Of a stretch of DNA of 47,985 nucleotides, positions 25,430 through 35,112 are shown piece after piece. The stretch comes from Akkermansia muciniphila (GTDB lineage Bacteria > Verrucomicrobiota > Verrucomicrobiia > Limisphaerales > UBA1100), in contig CAMDOH010000012.1 in NCBI GenBank assembly GCA_945903605.1, positions 1 to 47,985 on the forward strand, read 5' to 3'. The notes below the pieces were generated by a model. The model was not told the DNA's origin, searched no databases, and saw nothing but the letters and a program-made list of their open reading frames with translations. Every line of letters begins with the position of its first letter. The first letter of the stretch is position 1. A program made the position numbers and the translations under genes.

Positions 25430-26359
25430 ATGATTTCAACCGAACAGAATGGCGTTGCGCTGCGATTGTCCGGAGTCACCAAGATTTACGGCAGCCACAC
25501 GGCGGTGAATGATCTTTCGCTGGAGGTGCCTTCGGGTTCCATTTACGGATTCATCGGTCCGAATGGTTCCGGCAAAACGACGACTCTGCGGATGATTCTC
25601 CGAATCGTTTTGCCCGATCGCGGCACGGTGGAAGTGCTGGGGGTGCGCGACACACGGTCGGCGAACGATTCGATCGGTTACCTTCCCGAAGAACGCGGGC
25701 TGTATCGAAAAATGACGGTGAGCCGGGTGCTGGCCTATCACGCGGCGTTGAAGGGAATGGAGAGCCGGTCGGCGCGCGAGTCGGTCGCCTTTTGGCTCCA
25801 TCGGATGGGACTTGAGAAATGGGCCGATCACAAAGTGGAGGCGCTCTCCAAAGGCATGGCTCAGAAAATCCAGTTCATCGCGGCGGTTGTCGCCAAACCA
25901 AAACTGTTGATTCTCGACGAACCTTTTTCTGGACTCGACCCCGTGAACCTCGACGTGTTGCGCGAGGCCATTCTCGAGATGGGCCGCAACGGCGCCACCA
26001 TTCTGTTTTCCACGCACGACATGGAGATGGCGGAGAAGATGTGCGATTTCATTTTCATGATTCACAAAGGCTGCAAGGTGCTCGACGGCACGCTTTCAAC
26101 AATCCAATCGCAACACGGCGCCGATCTCGTGCGATTGAAGATCGAGGGAGGCGCGGCGGCATTGCAGGGCTTGGAGGGGATCCAAATCGTGCGCGATCAT
26201 GGCCAGTTGCAAGAATTGCGATGCTCAACGGATCCGCAGGAACTGCTTCGGCGGTTATCGGCGCGAGGCAAAGTACAATTGTTCGAAGTGGCCAAGCCGT
26301 CGTTACACGACATTTTCGTCAACATCGCCGCGCCGGATAAAGGGGGAAACGATGCGTAA
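25430..26359 (+). CDS. ABC transporter ATP-binding protein, NatA type
   Basis: This 309-residue protein has Walker A GPNGSGKTT (residues 44-52), a signature loop LSKGMAQK in place of LSGGQ (as in NatA-like exporters), Walker B LLILDEPFSGLDP and the switch His in FSTHDMEMAE. The C-terminal 80 residues form the extra regulatory domain seen in NatA and YhaQ-type subunits. It energises the permease encoded by the next gene, with which it overlaps by 8 bp. Likely roles are export of an ion, a lipid or an antimicrobial compound; the sequence does not discriminate among these. Confidence 0.95.
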   Translation: MISTEQNGVALRLSGVTKIYGSHTAVNDLSLEVPSGSIYGFIGPNGSGKTTTLRMILRIVLPDRGTVEVLGVRDTRSANDSIGYLPEERGLYRKMTVSRVLAYHAALKGMESRSARESVAFWLHRMGLEKWADHKVEALSKGMAQKIQFIAAVVAKPKLLILDEPFSGLDPVNLDVLREAILEMGRNGATILFSTHDMEMAEKMCDFIFMIHKGCKVLDGTLSTIQSQHGADLVRLKIEGGAAALQGLEGIQIVRDHGQLQELRCSTDPQELLRRLSARGKVQLFEVAKPSLHDIFVNIAAPDKGGNDA

Positions 26360-27653
26360 AGTGTGGCGCGTGGCGTGGACAGAGTACCAAAACTCCGTTC
26401 GCAGCAAGGCGTTCATCATTGGCGTGCTGGCGTTGCCGCTCATGATTGGCGTGAGCATCGGCCTGCAGGTGATCGCGAAGCGGCAAACGGATGTGAGCGA
26501 CCGACGTTTCGTGGTGTTGGATCGCACAGGCGTCCTCTACAAACGAATTGAGGCGCGGGCAAAAGAGCGGAATTCGATCTTCAAACAGTCCGGAACCAAT
26601 AGTGCGCCAAGACCGGATTTTATTCCTGAAAAGTTTGCGGAGACCGATGGGGTGAAGGCGGAGATGATTCTCTCCGAACGTGTCCGCAAAAAGGAAGTGT
26701 CGGCTTTCCTGATCATCGGCAAGGACGCGCTGATGCCGCAAAACGGTCCCGATGCCTCTCTGGCTTACCACACACAAGCGCAGACATTCAACGAGCTGCC
26801 CGATTGGCTCAGTCAAGTGGTGAACGAAGAAGTGCACCGGATGCGATACGAGCGGGCGGGAATTGATCCAGCGCTGTTGCAGAAATTGGGGCAGCCTGTG
26901 CCGGTGCGCCGGCTGGGGCTGGCCAAAATGGACACCTCGGGAAACGTGGTTGAAGCACGCGAAGAAAGCCGGCTCACCGCCATGCTCATTCCGATGGGAT
27001 CCATGTTCCTGCTTTACATGCTGATCATGTCCGCCGCGCCAGCATTGCTGAACACGGTGTTGGAGGAAAAGATGCAGAAGATTTCCGAGGTGCTCATCGC
27101 CTCGGTTGCGCCATTCGAATTAATGCTCGGGAAACTGCTGGGTTGCGTGATGGTTTCGATGACGCTCGGATTACTTTACCTCGGCTCGTCCATCTACATG
27201 CTGTCTCGGCACGGAATGCTGGATAAAGTTCCCGCAGAGTTTTTTGCCTGGTTCATCCTGTTCCAAATTCTCGGACTGTTGATGTACGGCTCTGTTTTTT
27301 CGGCGATCGGTGCCGCATGCAGCGAACTAAAAGACGCACAGAATTTGATGATGCCCGTGATGATCATGATCATGATCCCGTTCTTTGTCTGGCTCCCGAT
27401 TGCCGAATCGCCGCAAAGCCCGTTCGCGAGGTGGATATCCCTGTTCCCACCGGCGACGCCGATGTTGATGATGATGCGCATCGCGATCGCGCCCGGACCG
27501 CCCGCTTGGGAGATTGCACTGGGGCTAGCATTGACACTTGCGTTCACGCTTGGCTGCGTTTGGGCGGGCGGCAAGATTTTCCGCATCGGTATTCTGTCAC
27601 AAGGCCAGTCGCCCACCATCGGCAGACTCGCCAGATGGGTCTTTTCGAAATAA
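26352..27653 (+). CDS. ABC-2 type permease, NatB/YhaP-like
   Basis: This 433-residue protein starts at the ATG at 26352, with an AAGGGGG ribosome-binding site inside the upstream gene. One membrane span lies at about 18-38 (FIIGVLALPLMIGVSIGLQV). A large outside domain of about 190 residues follows, then five further spans from about 222 to the end, the NatB/YhaP layout. The HGM-LDKVPAEFFAWF and ILGLLMYGSVFSAIGAACSEL region is the conserved ABC-2 core. It overlaps the ATPase gene by 8 bp, so the two are made together. The transported substrate is unknown. Confidence 0.93.
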   Translation: MRKVWRVAWTEYQNSVRSKAFIIGVLALPLMIGVSIGLQVIAKRQTDVSDRRFVVLDRTGVLYKRIEARAKERNSIFKQSGTNSAPRPDFIPEKFAETDGVKAEMILSERVRKKEVSAFLIIGKDALMPQNGPDASLAYHTQAQTFNELPDWLSQVVNEEVHRMRYERAGIDPALLQKLGQPVPVRRLGLAKMDTSGNVVEAREESRLTAMLIPMGSMFLLYMLIMSAAPALLNTVLEEKMQKISEVLIASVAPFELMLGKLLGCVMVSMTLGLLYLGSSIYMLSRHGMLDKVPAEFFAWFILFQILGLLMYGSVFSAIGAACSELKDAQNLMMPVMIMIMIPFFVWLPIAESPQSPFARWISLFPPATPMLMMMRIAIAPGPPAWEIALGLALTLAFTLGCVWAGGKIFRIGILSQGQSPTIGRLARWVFSK

Positions 27654-27669
27654 AACTGAGATTTCCCTG

Positions 27670-27717
27670 CCGCCGAGCCTGGCGGAAAACACGCTCGCAA
27701 AAACCCGCCACTGCGAG
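27670..27717. repeat. Two consecutive inverted repeats between the permease and hydrolase genes
   Basis: The first has arms CCGCC and GGCGG (27670-27674, 27681-27685). The second has arms CTCGCA and TGCGAG (27694-27699, 27712-27717). Neither is followed by a T tract on the plus strand. They may stabilise or attenuate the transcript before the gene at 27734. Confidence 0.5.
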
Positions 27718-27733
27718 TATCAAAACGCTGCAC

Positions 27734-28468
27734 ATGAACATTGAAATTCGCAACCGACATGGCGAGAAATTGGACTACGCTTTTCATCCATCGGGCAATG
27801 AGTCGGCTCATCTGGTTGTCATCGGGCACGGTGTGACAGCCAACAAAGATCGCCCGTTCATCACGGCACTGGCACTTGGCTTGGCGGCCGCTGGTATACC
27901 CACGCTTCGATTTTCGTATTCTGGAAATGGCGCGTCCGAAGGCCAATTCACCGAATCGACCATCAGCAAAGAGATCGAAGATTTGGGCATTGTGCTCGAC
28001 GCCGTCGCAGGCAAAATCGTGACCTACATCGGCCACAGCATGGGAGGCGCGGTGGGGGTGCTGCGCGCCAGCCGCGATGAGCGTATCCGCCATCTGGTTT
28101 CACTCGGAGGCATGGTGCACACAAAGGATTTCGCCCGCAGAGAATTTGGCGAGGTCACTCCCAATGCGGGCTTCATGTGGGACAAACCAGACTGCCCACT
28201 CTCGCAGACATTTGTCGATGACATGGCCAAAGTGGATTCGGTGCTCAGTTTGGCTGGAAAAATACAAGTGCCGTGGTTGCTCATTCACGGCGATGTGGAT
28301 GATGTTGTGCCGGTAGCCGAATCACGCGAGATGATTGCCAAAGCCAATCCTGCGCTAGCCAAACTGATCGAGTTACCTGGTGTGGACCATGTGTTTTCAG
28401 ATGAAGGCATGGCTGGAATGTCGCGCGCGGTTAGCGCATGGCTGATGCCGTTTGTATTTACAAGATAG
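27734..28468 (+). CDS. Cytosolic alpha/beta-hydrolase
   Basis: This 244-residue protein starts at the ATG at 27734; longer frames upstream overlap the permease gene and look nothing like the family. The motifs are HLVVIGHGVTANKDRP (oxyanion loop), GHSMGG with nucleophile S102, IHGDVDDVVPV with the Asp and GVDHVFS with the His. No signal peptide is present. It is a serine hydrolase or esterase of unknown substrate, similar in size to BioH or monoacylglycerol-lipase-like enzymes. It is separated from the ABC exporter by 80 bp containing two hairpins, so its link with the exporter is loose. Confidence 0.9.
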   Translation: MNIEIRNRHGEKLDYAFHPSGNESAHLVVIGHGVTANKDRPFITALALGLAAAGIPTLRFSYSGNGASEGQFTESTISKEIEDLGIVLDAVAGKIVTYIGHSMGGAVGVLRASRDERIRHLVSLGGMVHTKDFARREFGEVTPNAGFMWDKPDCPLSQTFVDDMAKVDSVLSLAGKIQVPWLLIHGDVDDVVPVAESREMIAKANPALAKLIELPGVDHVFSDEGMAGMSRAVSAWLMPFVFTR

Positions 28469-28516
28469 AATGAATTCAGATTGACTTGGGTGCGTCGCGC
28501 AGGCTAAATCGCCGCC

Positions 28517-29242
28517 GTGATTCCCTGTCTGCTGCAACGCAAAAGAACGCGCGCGTTCTCTTTGACTGAGTTGTTGATCGCAGTCTTGGCTATTGGACTT
28601 CTCTCTGTGCTTGTTTTCCCTTCGCTCGCCCAAGCCCAACGTCGCGCGCGCGGCACTCTTTGCCAGTCGAATTGCGGGCGGATTGGCCTAGCATTTGTGG
28701 CCTACAGCAAAGACAACGACGGCCAATTCGTTCCCCACGCAGAGCAGGCCAAGGGATTATCGAACATCGATCCCAAAATGGCCGACGTTCAAAAAACGTG
28801 GATTGCACTGATTTCCGCTGCCTCCACCGAGGATTTGAACAAGTGGCGTTGCCCTGAATCCACCAAACACCTCGGCAAAGAATGTTTAGGAATCGGCTAC
28901 ACCAAGCTCACTGAACAGAAGACTCCGCAGTCACCACGAAAAATCTCAGATATCAAAAACCCGTCCCGCACCGTTGTGTTTGGTGACGCTGGCACTGTTG
29001 CCAATCTCGTGACAGAGCCGGATCGTTGGCAGGCAAAATCATTGGGTGGCGCCTGTGTCGCCCCTCACTTCAGCATTCCTCGAAGCGCCGATTGGTCAAC
29101 CGATCCGTGGCGATTGGTCAATCGCCATGAAGGCAGTATGAATGCGGTTTTTGCTGATGGCCACGTCGAGTCCACTCGCGTGAGCCGGATAGGTTTTCAA
29201 TATCCGGAAACGGATGTGCGCGCCCATTGGGACGGGCACTAA
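28517..29242 (+). CDS. Type II secretion-like pseudopilin with H-X9-DG motif
   Basis: This 241-residue protein starts at a GTG. Its N-terminus has a short basic leader and RAFSLTELLIAVLAIGLLSV, a type IV prepilin/pseudopilin cleavage and membrane segment with Glu at +5; the residue before the cut is Ala rather than the usual Gly. The body carries a Cys pair and ends in HEGSMNAVFADGH, the H-X9-DG signature of a group abundant in Planctomycetota and Verrucomicrobiota, often dozens per genome. No other secretion or pilus gene is nearby. It probably acts at the cell surface after processing by a prepilin peptidase; its specific role is unknown. Confidence 0.93.
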   Translation: MIPCLLQRKRTRAFSLTELLIAVLAIGLLSVLVFPSLAQAQRRARGTLCQSNCGRIGLAFVAYSKDNDGQFVPHAEQAKGLSNIDPKMADVQKTWIALISAASTEDLNKWRCPESTKHLGKECLGIGYTKLTEQKTPQSPRKISDIKNPSRTVVFGDAGTVANLVTEPDRWQAKSLGGACVAPHFSIPRSADWSTDPWRLVNRHEGSMNAVFADGHVESTRVSRIGFQYPETDVRAHWDGH

Positions 29243-29261
29243 AAAATCCCATCGAAAAGGA

Positions 29262-30533
29262 TCAGGCGCGCGCGGCGAGCTTCTTCTCCAGCGCAACCTT
29301 CTGCAAAACTGCGTGGCGCGGCAGCCCATTTTCAACCTGTAGATTCAATTCGCCGACAATCAGCGGCTGCGCGTAGGCGATAAATTTTTCATTCGGCAAA
29401 AACCCATCAGCACTGATCCAGTCTCGTGGAATGAAATGCTCCACATTGGCGATATCCGCCAACGGCTGTAGATCCGTGTTCCACTGATACGGGCTGTCGC
29501 TCAACCGCACGAGCTTGACCATGAACCCACTCTTGCCCTCCACGGCGGCGCGCACAGCGGCAGCGCCGCAGGCGGTGGATTCGGCGATGTCCGTCTGGCT
29601 GGCAAAATGCGCTGCGGCACGTTGTGCGTAGCCGAGCTTCACAGTGCGCGTCTTCAGATTCAATTTGCCCTGCACGATTTCAGCCAGACGATTCGCTGCG
29701 CCGGAAAGTTCTGGATGACCGAAGGCGTCCAGCCTCGACTTGTCCGCGCCAATCTCTTCTTGATCCGTGTTCTTGATTCCTTCGCCAACGACCACGACGC
29801 AGTGTCCCAGCTCGGCATTGGTCTCTTTTACCTTGGCGAGAAAATCCGCCTCCACAAACGGGATTTCGGGCAATAGAATGATGTGCGGTGCGTCGGTGGG
29901 GATTCGTTTCGCGAGCACAGTGCCCGCCGCGATCCATCCGGCCGAACGCCCCATCACTTCGATGATACAGCAGGAACCCTCATCGGTGGCCATGCTGCCG
30001 ACGTCAGCGGCGATCTCCATCACAGTCGTCGCGTTGTACTTGATCACCGAACCGTAACCGGGGCAATGATCCGTGAACGGCAGATCGTTATCGATCGTTT
30101 TGGGTACGCCGATCACACGCAATGCGTAGCCGCGTTTGACCGCTTCCTCATGGATCTTCAGAGACGTATCTTGCGAATCGTTGCCGCCGATATAAAAGAA
30201 AAACCGGATGTTATGCGCCGCGAACACCTCGAAGAGCCTGTCCATGTCTTTGGCCGCCTGCGCAGGCTTTTTCTTGAAATCAATCTTGTAACGGCACGTT
30301 CCCAACGCCGCGCCGGGAGTGTGCTTCAGCCACTCGATCGACTTGGCGCGCTCCTCGTTCAAATCCACCAAGTCTTCGTTCAATATCCCAAAGATGCCGT
30401 TCAGCCCGCCCCAAATCTCCTCGATACATTCATTTCGTCCGGCTTCAAGAATCACACCGGCGACGCTGGCGTTGATCACTGAAGTTGGCCCGCCCGATTG
30501 CGCGACCAATAAATTGCCTCTGAGTTCTTCCAT
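29262..30533 (-). CDS. pfp: 6-phosphofructokinase with pyrophosphate-type active-site residues
   Basis: This 423-residue protein starts at the ATG at 30533; a GTG at 30575 is also possible. It has AQSGGPTSVINAS near residue 11, GGNDSQDT at 116-123, PKTIDNDL at 144-151 and MGRSAGWIAAG at 194-204. In ATP-dependent PFK the two key positions are Gly (GGDGS, PGTIDND). Here they are Asp (GGNDS) and Lys (PKTIDND), the combination of PPi-dependent enzymes. The predicted reaction is reversible phosphorylation of fructose 6-phosphate with PPi in the cytoplasm, serving both glycolysis and gluconeogenesis. Length also suits the PPi group. It is convergent with the pseudopilin gene, with 19 bp between. 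Confidence 0.92.
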   Translation of the reverse strand: MEELRGNLLVAQSGGPTSVINASVAGVILEAGRNECIEEIWGGLNGIFGILNEDLVDLNEERAKSIEWLKHTPGAALGTCRYKIDFKKKPAQAAKDMDRLFEVFAAHNIRFFFYIGGNDSQDTSLKIHEEAVKRGYALRVIGVPKTIDNDLPFTDHCPGYGSVIKYNATTVMEIAADVGSMATDEGSCCIIEVMGRSAGWIAAGTVLAKRIPTDAPHIILLPEIPFVEADFLAKVKETNAELGHCVVVVGEGIKNTDQEEIGADKSRLDAFGHPELSGAANRLAEIVQGKLNLKTRTVKLGYAQRAAAHFASQTDIAESTACGAAAVRAAVEGKSGFMVKLVRLSDSPYQWNTDLQPLADIANVEHFIPRDWISADGFLPNEKFIAYAQPLIVGELNLQVENGLPRHAVLQKVALEKKLAARA

Positions 30534-30620
30534 AATATAAATCGATTCCGCAGTTCGCGGCAAATCGGGGCGCACGTTGCCAATGGCGGCCGATCATGTC
30601 AAAGCTCGAATCGAAGAAAC

Positions 30621-32930
30621 TCACTTCGCCGTCGGCACAGGCTTCACCACACGCGGCACCGATTCGGACTCGGTTATTTCAAGAAACTGGCCCGAAGCGA
30701 CGGGGCCGAACACCTGCCGCTGGTCGCTCGTCGGCCAATGAATCTCCACGGACTCGACCGACGGCGCAGTGCCGAAGCCGATGGTCTGCTCCAGTGAGTT
30801 CGCGCCAAAGCTGCTGCCGCTGGAGATCAGCCGGTGAATCACGCGCGATGGACTGCCGCTGAGCGTTACTTTGATCCGCGCGCCGATCGCTGCGCGGTTG
30901 GTTTTTTTGCCGATGAGTTTGAGTGTGATCGAACGTCCGCCCGCACCAGGGTTTTGATACAGCGCGTTGTAAAACATATCGCCCGGCGTCGCTCCGCCGT
31001 GCTGGACAAAAATATCGATGTCGCCGTCCCGATCAAAATCGCCGCAGGCCACGCCATGACCTTTTTGCAGATTACCAGTTCCGGTGGAGGTCGTGACATC
31101 CGCGAACCGCACACCGGCCACATTCCGAAACATCCGGTTCGGCACCAGCATCGAGTAACGCGGCGTGCCTGTGCCGAGGAAGAAATCAAGGAAGCCGTCG
31201 TTGTCGAAGTCGCCAATATTGGAACCCATTGGAGCCATCGCCAAATCCAGCCCGGCACGAGCCGTGACATTTTCAAACCCTCCGCCGTCACGATTGCGAA
31301 ACAACCGCCCACTCTCGCCAGTGTGCTGCACTTTGAGGTGACTGCGAATGTTTTCATTGAGTGACCGTTCGTAAGCCGTGGCAAAAACATCCAGCCAACC
31401 GTCGTTGTCGTAGTCCCACACCCAACAGGAGAATCCCGTCGTCGGTCCAGTCAACCCCATCAGTTCAGCGATGTCGGTGAATGTCCCATTGCGATTATTG
31501 CGGAACAGCGCTGGCCGTCCTCGATGATTGGCCACATACAAGTCCGGAAAACGATCGTTGTTAAAATCTCCCCAGGCGGCTCCCTTGCAAACCAGCGACT
31601 CGTGGACGACTCGTGCTGACTCCGTGACATCGGCAAAAGTCCCGTCGCCTTGATTGCGGAAAAGCCGGCTCGGATGACGTTCGCCACCGACAAAGAGGTC
31701 CAGCCAGCCGTCATTATCGAAGTCAGCCCAAGCGGCGACTTGCGAATCGATCGGCACCAGCAAACCCGCTTCGCGCGTCACGTCTTTGAATGACCCGTCG
31801 CGCTCGTTTCGCAACAGACTCGGCCGCTGCGCCACACCCGTCCACGCGCCGCGAACGATAAAAATATCCAGCCAGCCATCGTTGTTGAAATCGGTTTGCA
31901 CACAATTCAACCCGCCGATTTGTTCGGTCAATCGCGCCACCGCAGTCCGGTCTTCAAACGAACCGTTCCCGCGATTGCGATAGAAGGCCATGGACGCAGC
32001 CGTGTCCATCGAAGTCGTGACCAGATCCAACCAGCCGTCATTATCGAAGTCGTCCATAATCGCGCCACCGGCTTGGTTGAGACGGTTCACGCCGGCCTTC
32101 GCGGCCACATCCTTGAAGCGGCCGATGTCAAATTCCGAATCGAATGGTTCGATCGGGATTTTGTGTTTGGCAGAAACTTTTGCCGGATATTCGCCGACTG
32201 TCATGCGCGCCAGATTCAACAACCAACGGGCACCCAAATCCGTCGGCACCAGTTCGAGGTACTCGGCAAAAAAATCCGCCGCACGGCGCGAGCCATTTGG
32301 AAAAGTGTGCAGCGCCGTCGGTGCGATCGGGAACACACAGCTGCCCTCGCCGCGACATTCGATGCAATTTTCTGTCTCGCCACGCCGAAATGCGGCCACG
32401 CCTTGCAGATAAATAATCTCGGGCAACCTCCCTCCCAATGATTGGCCGCTGCGATTGGCAAACTCCCGAGCCTTGGCAAATCCGGTTTCCGCCTTCACAG
32501 CGTCGCCGTCGAAGAGTTGCAACTTTGCCAGCGTGAGCAACAAATCCAACCGCTGCATTGCCGTGGGTTTGCCTTTGGCCAACTCGGACTCGATCAAATC
32601 GCGACCGCGTTGCGTGGCGCCTTGGAAAGAATCGCGGATGCTTTGCAGCGAAGTGGCATCACTCACTTGGCTCGGGAAAAACAGCAGGCCCAACATGAAC
32701 CCGCCGTCATCAGTCCACATCTCGGATGCGGCAGGATCGGGATGTTGCGATTGGAGGAACTGGTGCAATCGGGCGATGGCCGCTTGTCGGCCAGCATTCG
32801 ACACTTGGGGCGCATTCATGGGGACAGCCGGTTCGCGTTGAAAAAACCAAACGGCGAAAACAACCGCGATCACCGACGGCACGAACCACAAAAGTTGATT
32901 GCGGGAAAGTTGAGTTGAAGGCACTTCCAT
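30621..32930 (-). CDS. FG-GAP/VCBS propeller with C-terminal ASPIC/UnbV domain
   Basis: This 769-residue protein is anchored by one N-terminal span (about residues 12-30). A helical region to about 200 ends in CIECRGEGSCVFPI, a Cys motif usual in this family. A run of FG-GAP blades follows, with repeats of the type DFDNDGWLDLVxTxxxxAxxLxRNxGxGxFxDVT, rich in Ca-binding DxDxDG. The C-terminal 90 residues are the ASPIC/UnbV domain (GARIKVTL, SFGANSLEQTIGFG, VEIHWPTS). Such proteins are outside the cytoplasm and abundant in PVC bacteria and Acidobacteriota. They are related to vertebrate CRTAC1 and their role is not settled; adhesion or polymer binding is likely. It is divergent from leuC, with 131 bp between. 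Confidence 0.94.
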   Translation of the reverse strand: MEVPSTQLSRNQLLWFVPSVIAVVFAVWFFQREPAVPMNAPQVSNAGRQAAIARLHQFLQSQHPDPAASEMWTDDGGFMLGLLFFPSQVSDATSLQSIRDSFQGATQRGRDLIESELAKGKPTAMQRLDLLLTLAKLQLFDGDAVKAETGFAKAREFANRSGQSLGGRLPEIIYLQGVAAFRRGETENCIECRGEGSCVFPIAPTALHTFPNGSRRAADFFAEYLELVPTDLGARWLLNLARMTVGEYPAKVSAKHKIPIEPFDSEFDIGRFKDVAAKAGVNRLNQAGGAIMDDFDNDGWLDLVTTSMDTAASMAFYRNRGNGSFEDRTAVARLTEQIGGLNCVQTDFNNDGWLDIFIVRGAWTGVAQRPSLLRNERDGSFKDVTREAGLLVPIDSQVAAWADFDNDGWLDLFVGGERHPSRLFRNQGDGTFADVTESARVVHESLVCKGAAWGDFNNDRFPDLYVANHRGRPALFRNNRNGTFTDIAELMGLTGPTTGFSCWVWDYDNDGWLDVFATAYERSLNENIRSHLKVQHTGESGRLFRNRDGGGFENVTARAGLDLAMAPMGSNIGDFDNDGFLDFFLGTGTPRYSMLVPNRMFRNVAGVRFADVTTSTGTGNLQKGHGVACGDFDRDGDIDIFVQHGGATPGDMFYNALYQNPGAGGRSITLKLIGKKTNRAAIGARIKVTLSGSPSRVIHRLISSGSSFGANSLEQTIGFGTAPSVESVEIHWPTSDQRQVFGPVASGQFLEITESESVPRVVKPVPTAK

Positions 32931-33061
32931 GAGTTAGGAGACCGCAAGGCTAAGTGCTCCGACATGACAAGCAAGCGTTGACTTGTTTTGTGAGCGACGA
33001 TTGTGCAGGCTCAACGGGTGCTTGCTGCCGATGATAATCTTCGGCGCAACCAATCGAGTCC

Positions 33062-34483
33062 ATGGGACAAAGTTTATACAGCAAAGTATTTGATCGCCAT
33101 TGCGTGGAGCGGCTGCCATCGGGTCAGCACCAGATTTTCATCGGGCTGCACCTGATTCACGAAGTCACCTCCCCGCAGGCATTCGCGATGATCCGCGAAC
33201 AGGGGTTGTCTGTCCCGTTCCCCGAACTGACCTTCGCGACGGTCGACCACATCATTCCCACCGCTGCCATGCAGCGAAAACGGCCGTTGATGGATTCGCA
33301 GGCCGAAGAGATGTTGCAGCATATCGAGAAAAACACGCGCGACTTTGGCATCCGCTTTTTTTCTCCGGATGCCGGCGAGCAAGGTATCGTGCACGTCATC
33401 GGGCCTGAACGCGGATTGACGCAGCCGGGCATGACGATCGCCTGCGGAGATTCCCACACTTCGACCCATGGAGCCTTCGGTACGCTGGCCTTTGGCATCG
33501 GAACAAGCCAGGTCGCCGATGCGTTGGCAACGCAGACGCTGGCGATGTCGCGACTCAAAGTGCGCCGCATTAATTTCACCGGTTCACTTCAGCGCGGTGT
33601 GTACGCCAAAGACGTCGCACTGGCCTATATCCATCATCTCGGCGTGAACGGCGGCGTGGGTTTCGCCTATGAATTTGGCGGCGCCATCATCGACCGTATG
33701 ACGATGGAAGAACGCATGACCGTCTGCAACATGTCCATCGAAGGCGGTGCGCGTTGCGGGTATGTGAACCCCGATCAGACCACATTCGATTATCTGAACG
33801 GCCGCGAATGCTCGCCCAAAGGCGCTGCGTGGGAAAGCGCGTTAGCCGACTGGAAAAGCATCGCCTCGGATGCGGACGCTCAATACGACGACGTGGTAGA
33901 AATCAAAGGCGAAGAGATCGAGCCATACGTCACTTGGGGAATCACTCCGGCGCAATCCGTCGGTGTCGGCCAGCCGCTGCCCATCGTGAATACGTTTCCC
34001 GTTGGTGATCGACTCGTGGTGCAGGAGGCCTACGAGTACATGAGTTTTGCCGAGGGACAATCCATCATCGGCACCCCGATCGACGTGGTCTTCATCGGCT
34101 CCTGCACCAACGGCCGATTGTCTGATCTGCGCGAGGCCGCAAAATTTCTGCACGGCAAAAAAGTGGCGGCCGGTGTGCGCGCACTGGTCGTGCCCGGCTC
34201 TCAATCTATCGCCACACAAGCGGAGGCCGAAGGATTGGATAAGATTTATTCAGCCGCAGGATTCGAGTGGCGCAACGCGGGATGCAGCATGTGTCTGGCG
34301 ATGAATCCCGATCAACTCAAGGGACGTGAGATTTGCGCGAGCACATCGAACCGCAATTTCAAAGGCCGCCAAGGTTCGCCCACGGGACGCACGCTATTGA
34401 TGAGCCCGGCGATGGCGGCGGTGGCGGCTGTGGAAGGCCGCGTGACCGACGTGCGCCAACACCCAGTATTTTCCGCACAATGA
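33062..34483 (+). CDS. leuC: 3-isopropylmalate dehydratase large subunit
   Basis: This 473-residue protein, of normal length for LeuC (about 465-475), has [42 protein letters not shown] and [12 protein letters not shown]. The three Cys in the last two motifs hold the 4Fe-4S cluster. With LeuD it isomerises 2-isopropylmalate to 3-isopropylmalate in leucine synthesis. The ATG at 33062 fits family alignments. It overlaps leuD by ATGA, so the two subunits are coupled. leuA and leuB are not in the window. The 131-bp upstream region lacks a clear leader peptide or T-box structure. Confidence 0.97.
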   Translation: MGQSLYSKVFDRHCVERLPSGQHQIFIGLHLIHEVTSPQAFAMIREQGLSVPFPELTFATVDHIIPTAAMQRKRPLMDSQAEEMLQHIEKNTRDFGIRFFSPDAGEQGIVHVIGPERGLTQPGMTIACGDSHTSTHGAFGTLAFGIGTSQVADALATQTLAMSRLKVRRINFTGSLQRGVYAKDVALAYIHHLGVNGGVGFAYEFGGAIIDRMTMEERMTVCNMSIEGGARCGYVNPDQTTFDYLNGRECSPKGAAWESALADWKSIASDADAQYDDVVEIKGEEIEPYVTWGITPAQSVGVGQPLPIVNTFPVGDRLVVQEAYEYMSFAEGQSIIGTPIDVVFIGSCTNGRLSDLREAAKFLHGKKVAAGVRALVVPGSQSIATQAEAEGLDKIYSAAGFEWRNAGCSMCLAMNPDQLKGREICASTSNRNFKGRQGSPTGRTLLMSPAMAAVAAVEGRVTDVRQHPVFSAQ

Positions 34484-35112
34484 GCAAGTTCACACTCAAC
34501 GAGATTCGTGGCAGTGGCATTCCGCTTCGTGGAACGGACATCGACACCGACCGGATCATTCCAGCGCGGTTTCTCAAATGTGTGACGTTTGATGGCATCG
34601 GCGAGCACGCTTTTGAAGATGACATCAAGGGGATCGCGGCCAAGGGCGGCGTTCATTCGTTTGCCGATGCGCGGTTCCGCAAGGCCGCTGTGCTCGTGGC
34701 CAACAGGAATTTTGGTTGCGGTTCCAGCCGCGAGCACGCGCCGCAATCGCTCAAACGATGGGGCGTGAGTGCCATCATCGCCGAAAGTTACTCGGAGATT
34801 TTTCATGGCAACTGCGTATCGATCGCCGTTCCCTGTTTCATCGCGTCGCAGGAATTCTGTTCGGAATTGCAAAATCACATCGAGGCCAATCCGAGCGCGG
34901 AGTTGGTGTTGAGTGTGAAGGATGCCACGGTCAGCTTTGGCGGGCGCACGGTGAAACTGTCGATCGACCCGGGCGCACAGGGACAATTTCTGGACGGTTC
35001 GTGGGACGCTCGCTCGGGTCTGCTTGAGAATCTGCCTGCCATCCGCGCTGTTGCCGCGCGAATTCCTTATCTGAATCAATTCGGTTTGAGCACGCCGTCG
35101 AAGGCTTTGTAA
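34480..35112 (+). CDS. leuD: 3-isopropylmalate dehydratase small subunit
   Basis: This 210-residue protein starts at the ATG at 34480, overlapping the leuC stop by four bases. Motifs are [20 protein letters not shown] near the N-terminus and [19 protein letters not shown] in the middle, the swivel domain that completes the active site made with LeuC. Length is usual. Its 3' end overlaps by 37 bp the 3' end of the convergent secreted hydrolase gene at 35076, leaving no room for a terminator between them. Confidence 0.97.
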   Translation: MSKFTLNEIRGSGIPLRGTDIDTDRIIPARFLKCVTFDGIGEHAFEDDIKGIAAKGGVHSFADARFRKAAVLVANRNFGCGSSREHAPQSLKRWGVSAIIAESYSEIFHGNCVSIAVPCFIASQEFCSELQNHIEANPSAELVLSVKDATVSFGGRTVKLSIDPGAQGQFLDGSWDARSGLLENLPAIRAVAARIPYLNQFGLSTPSKAL

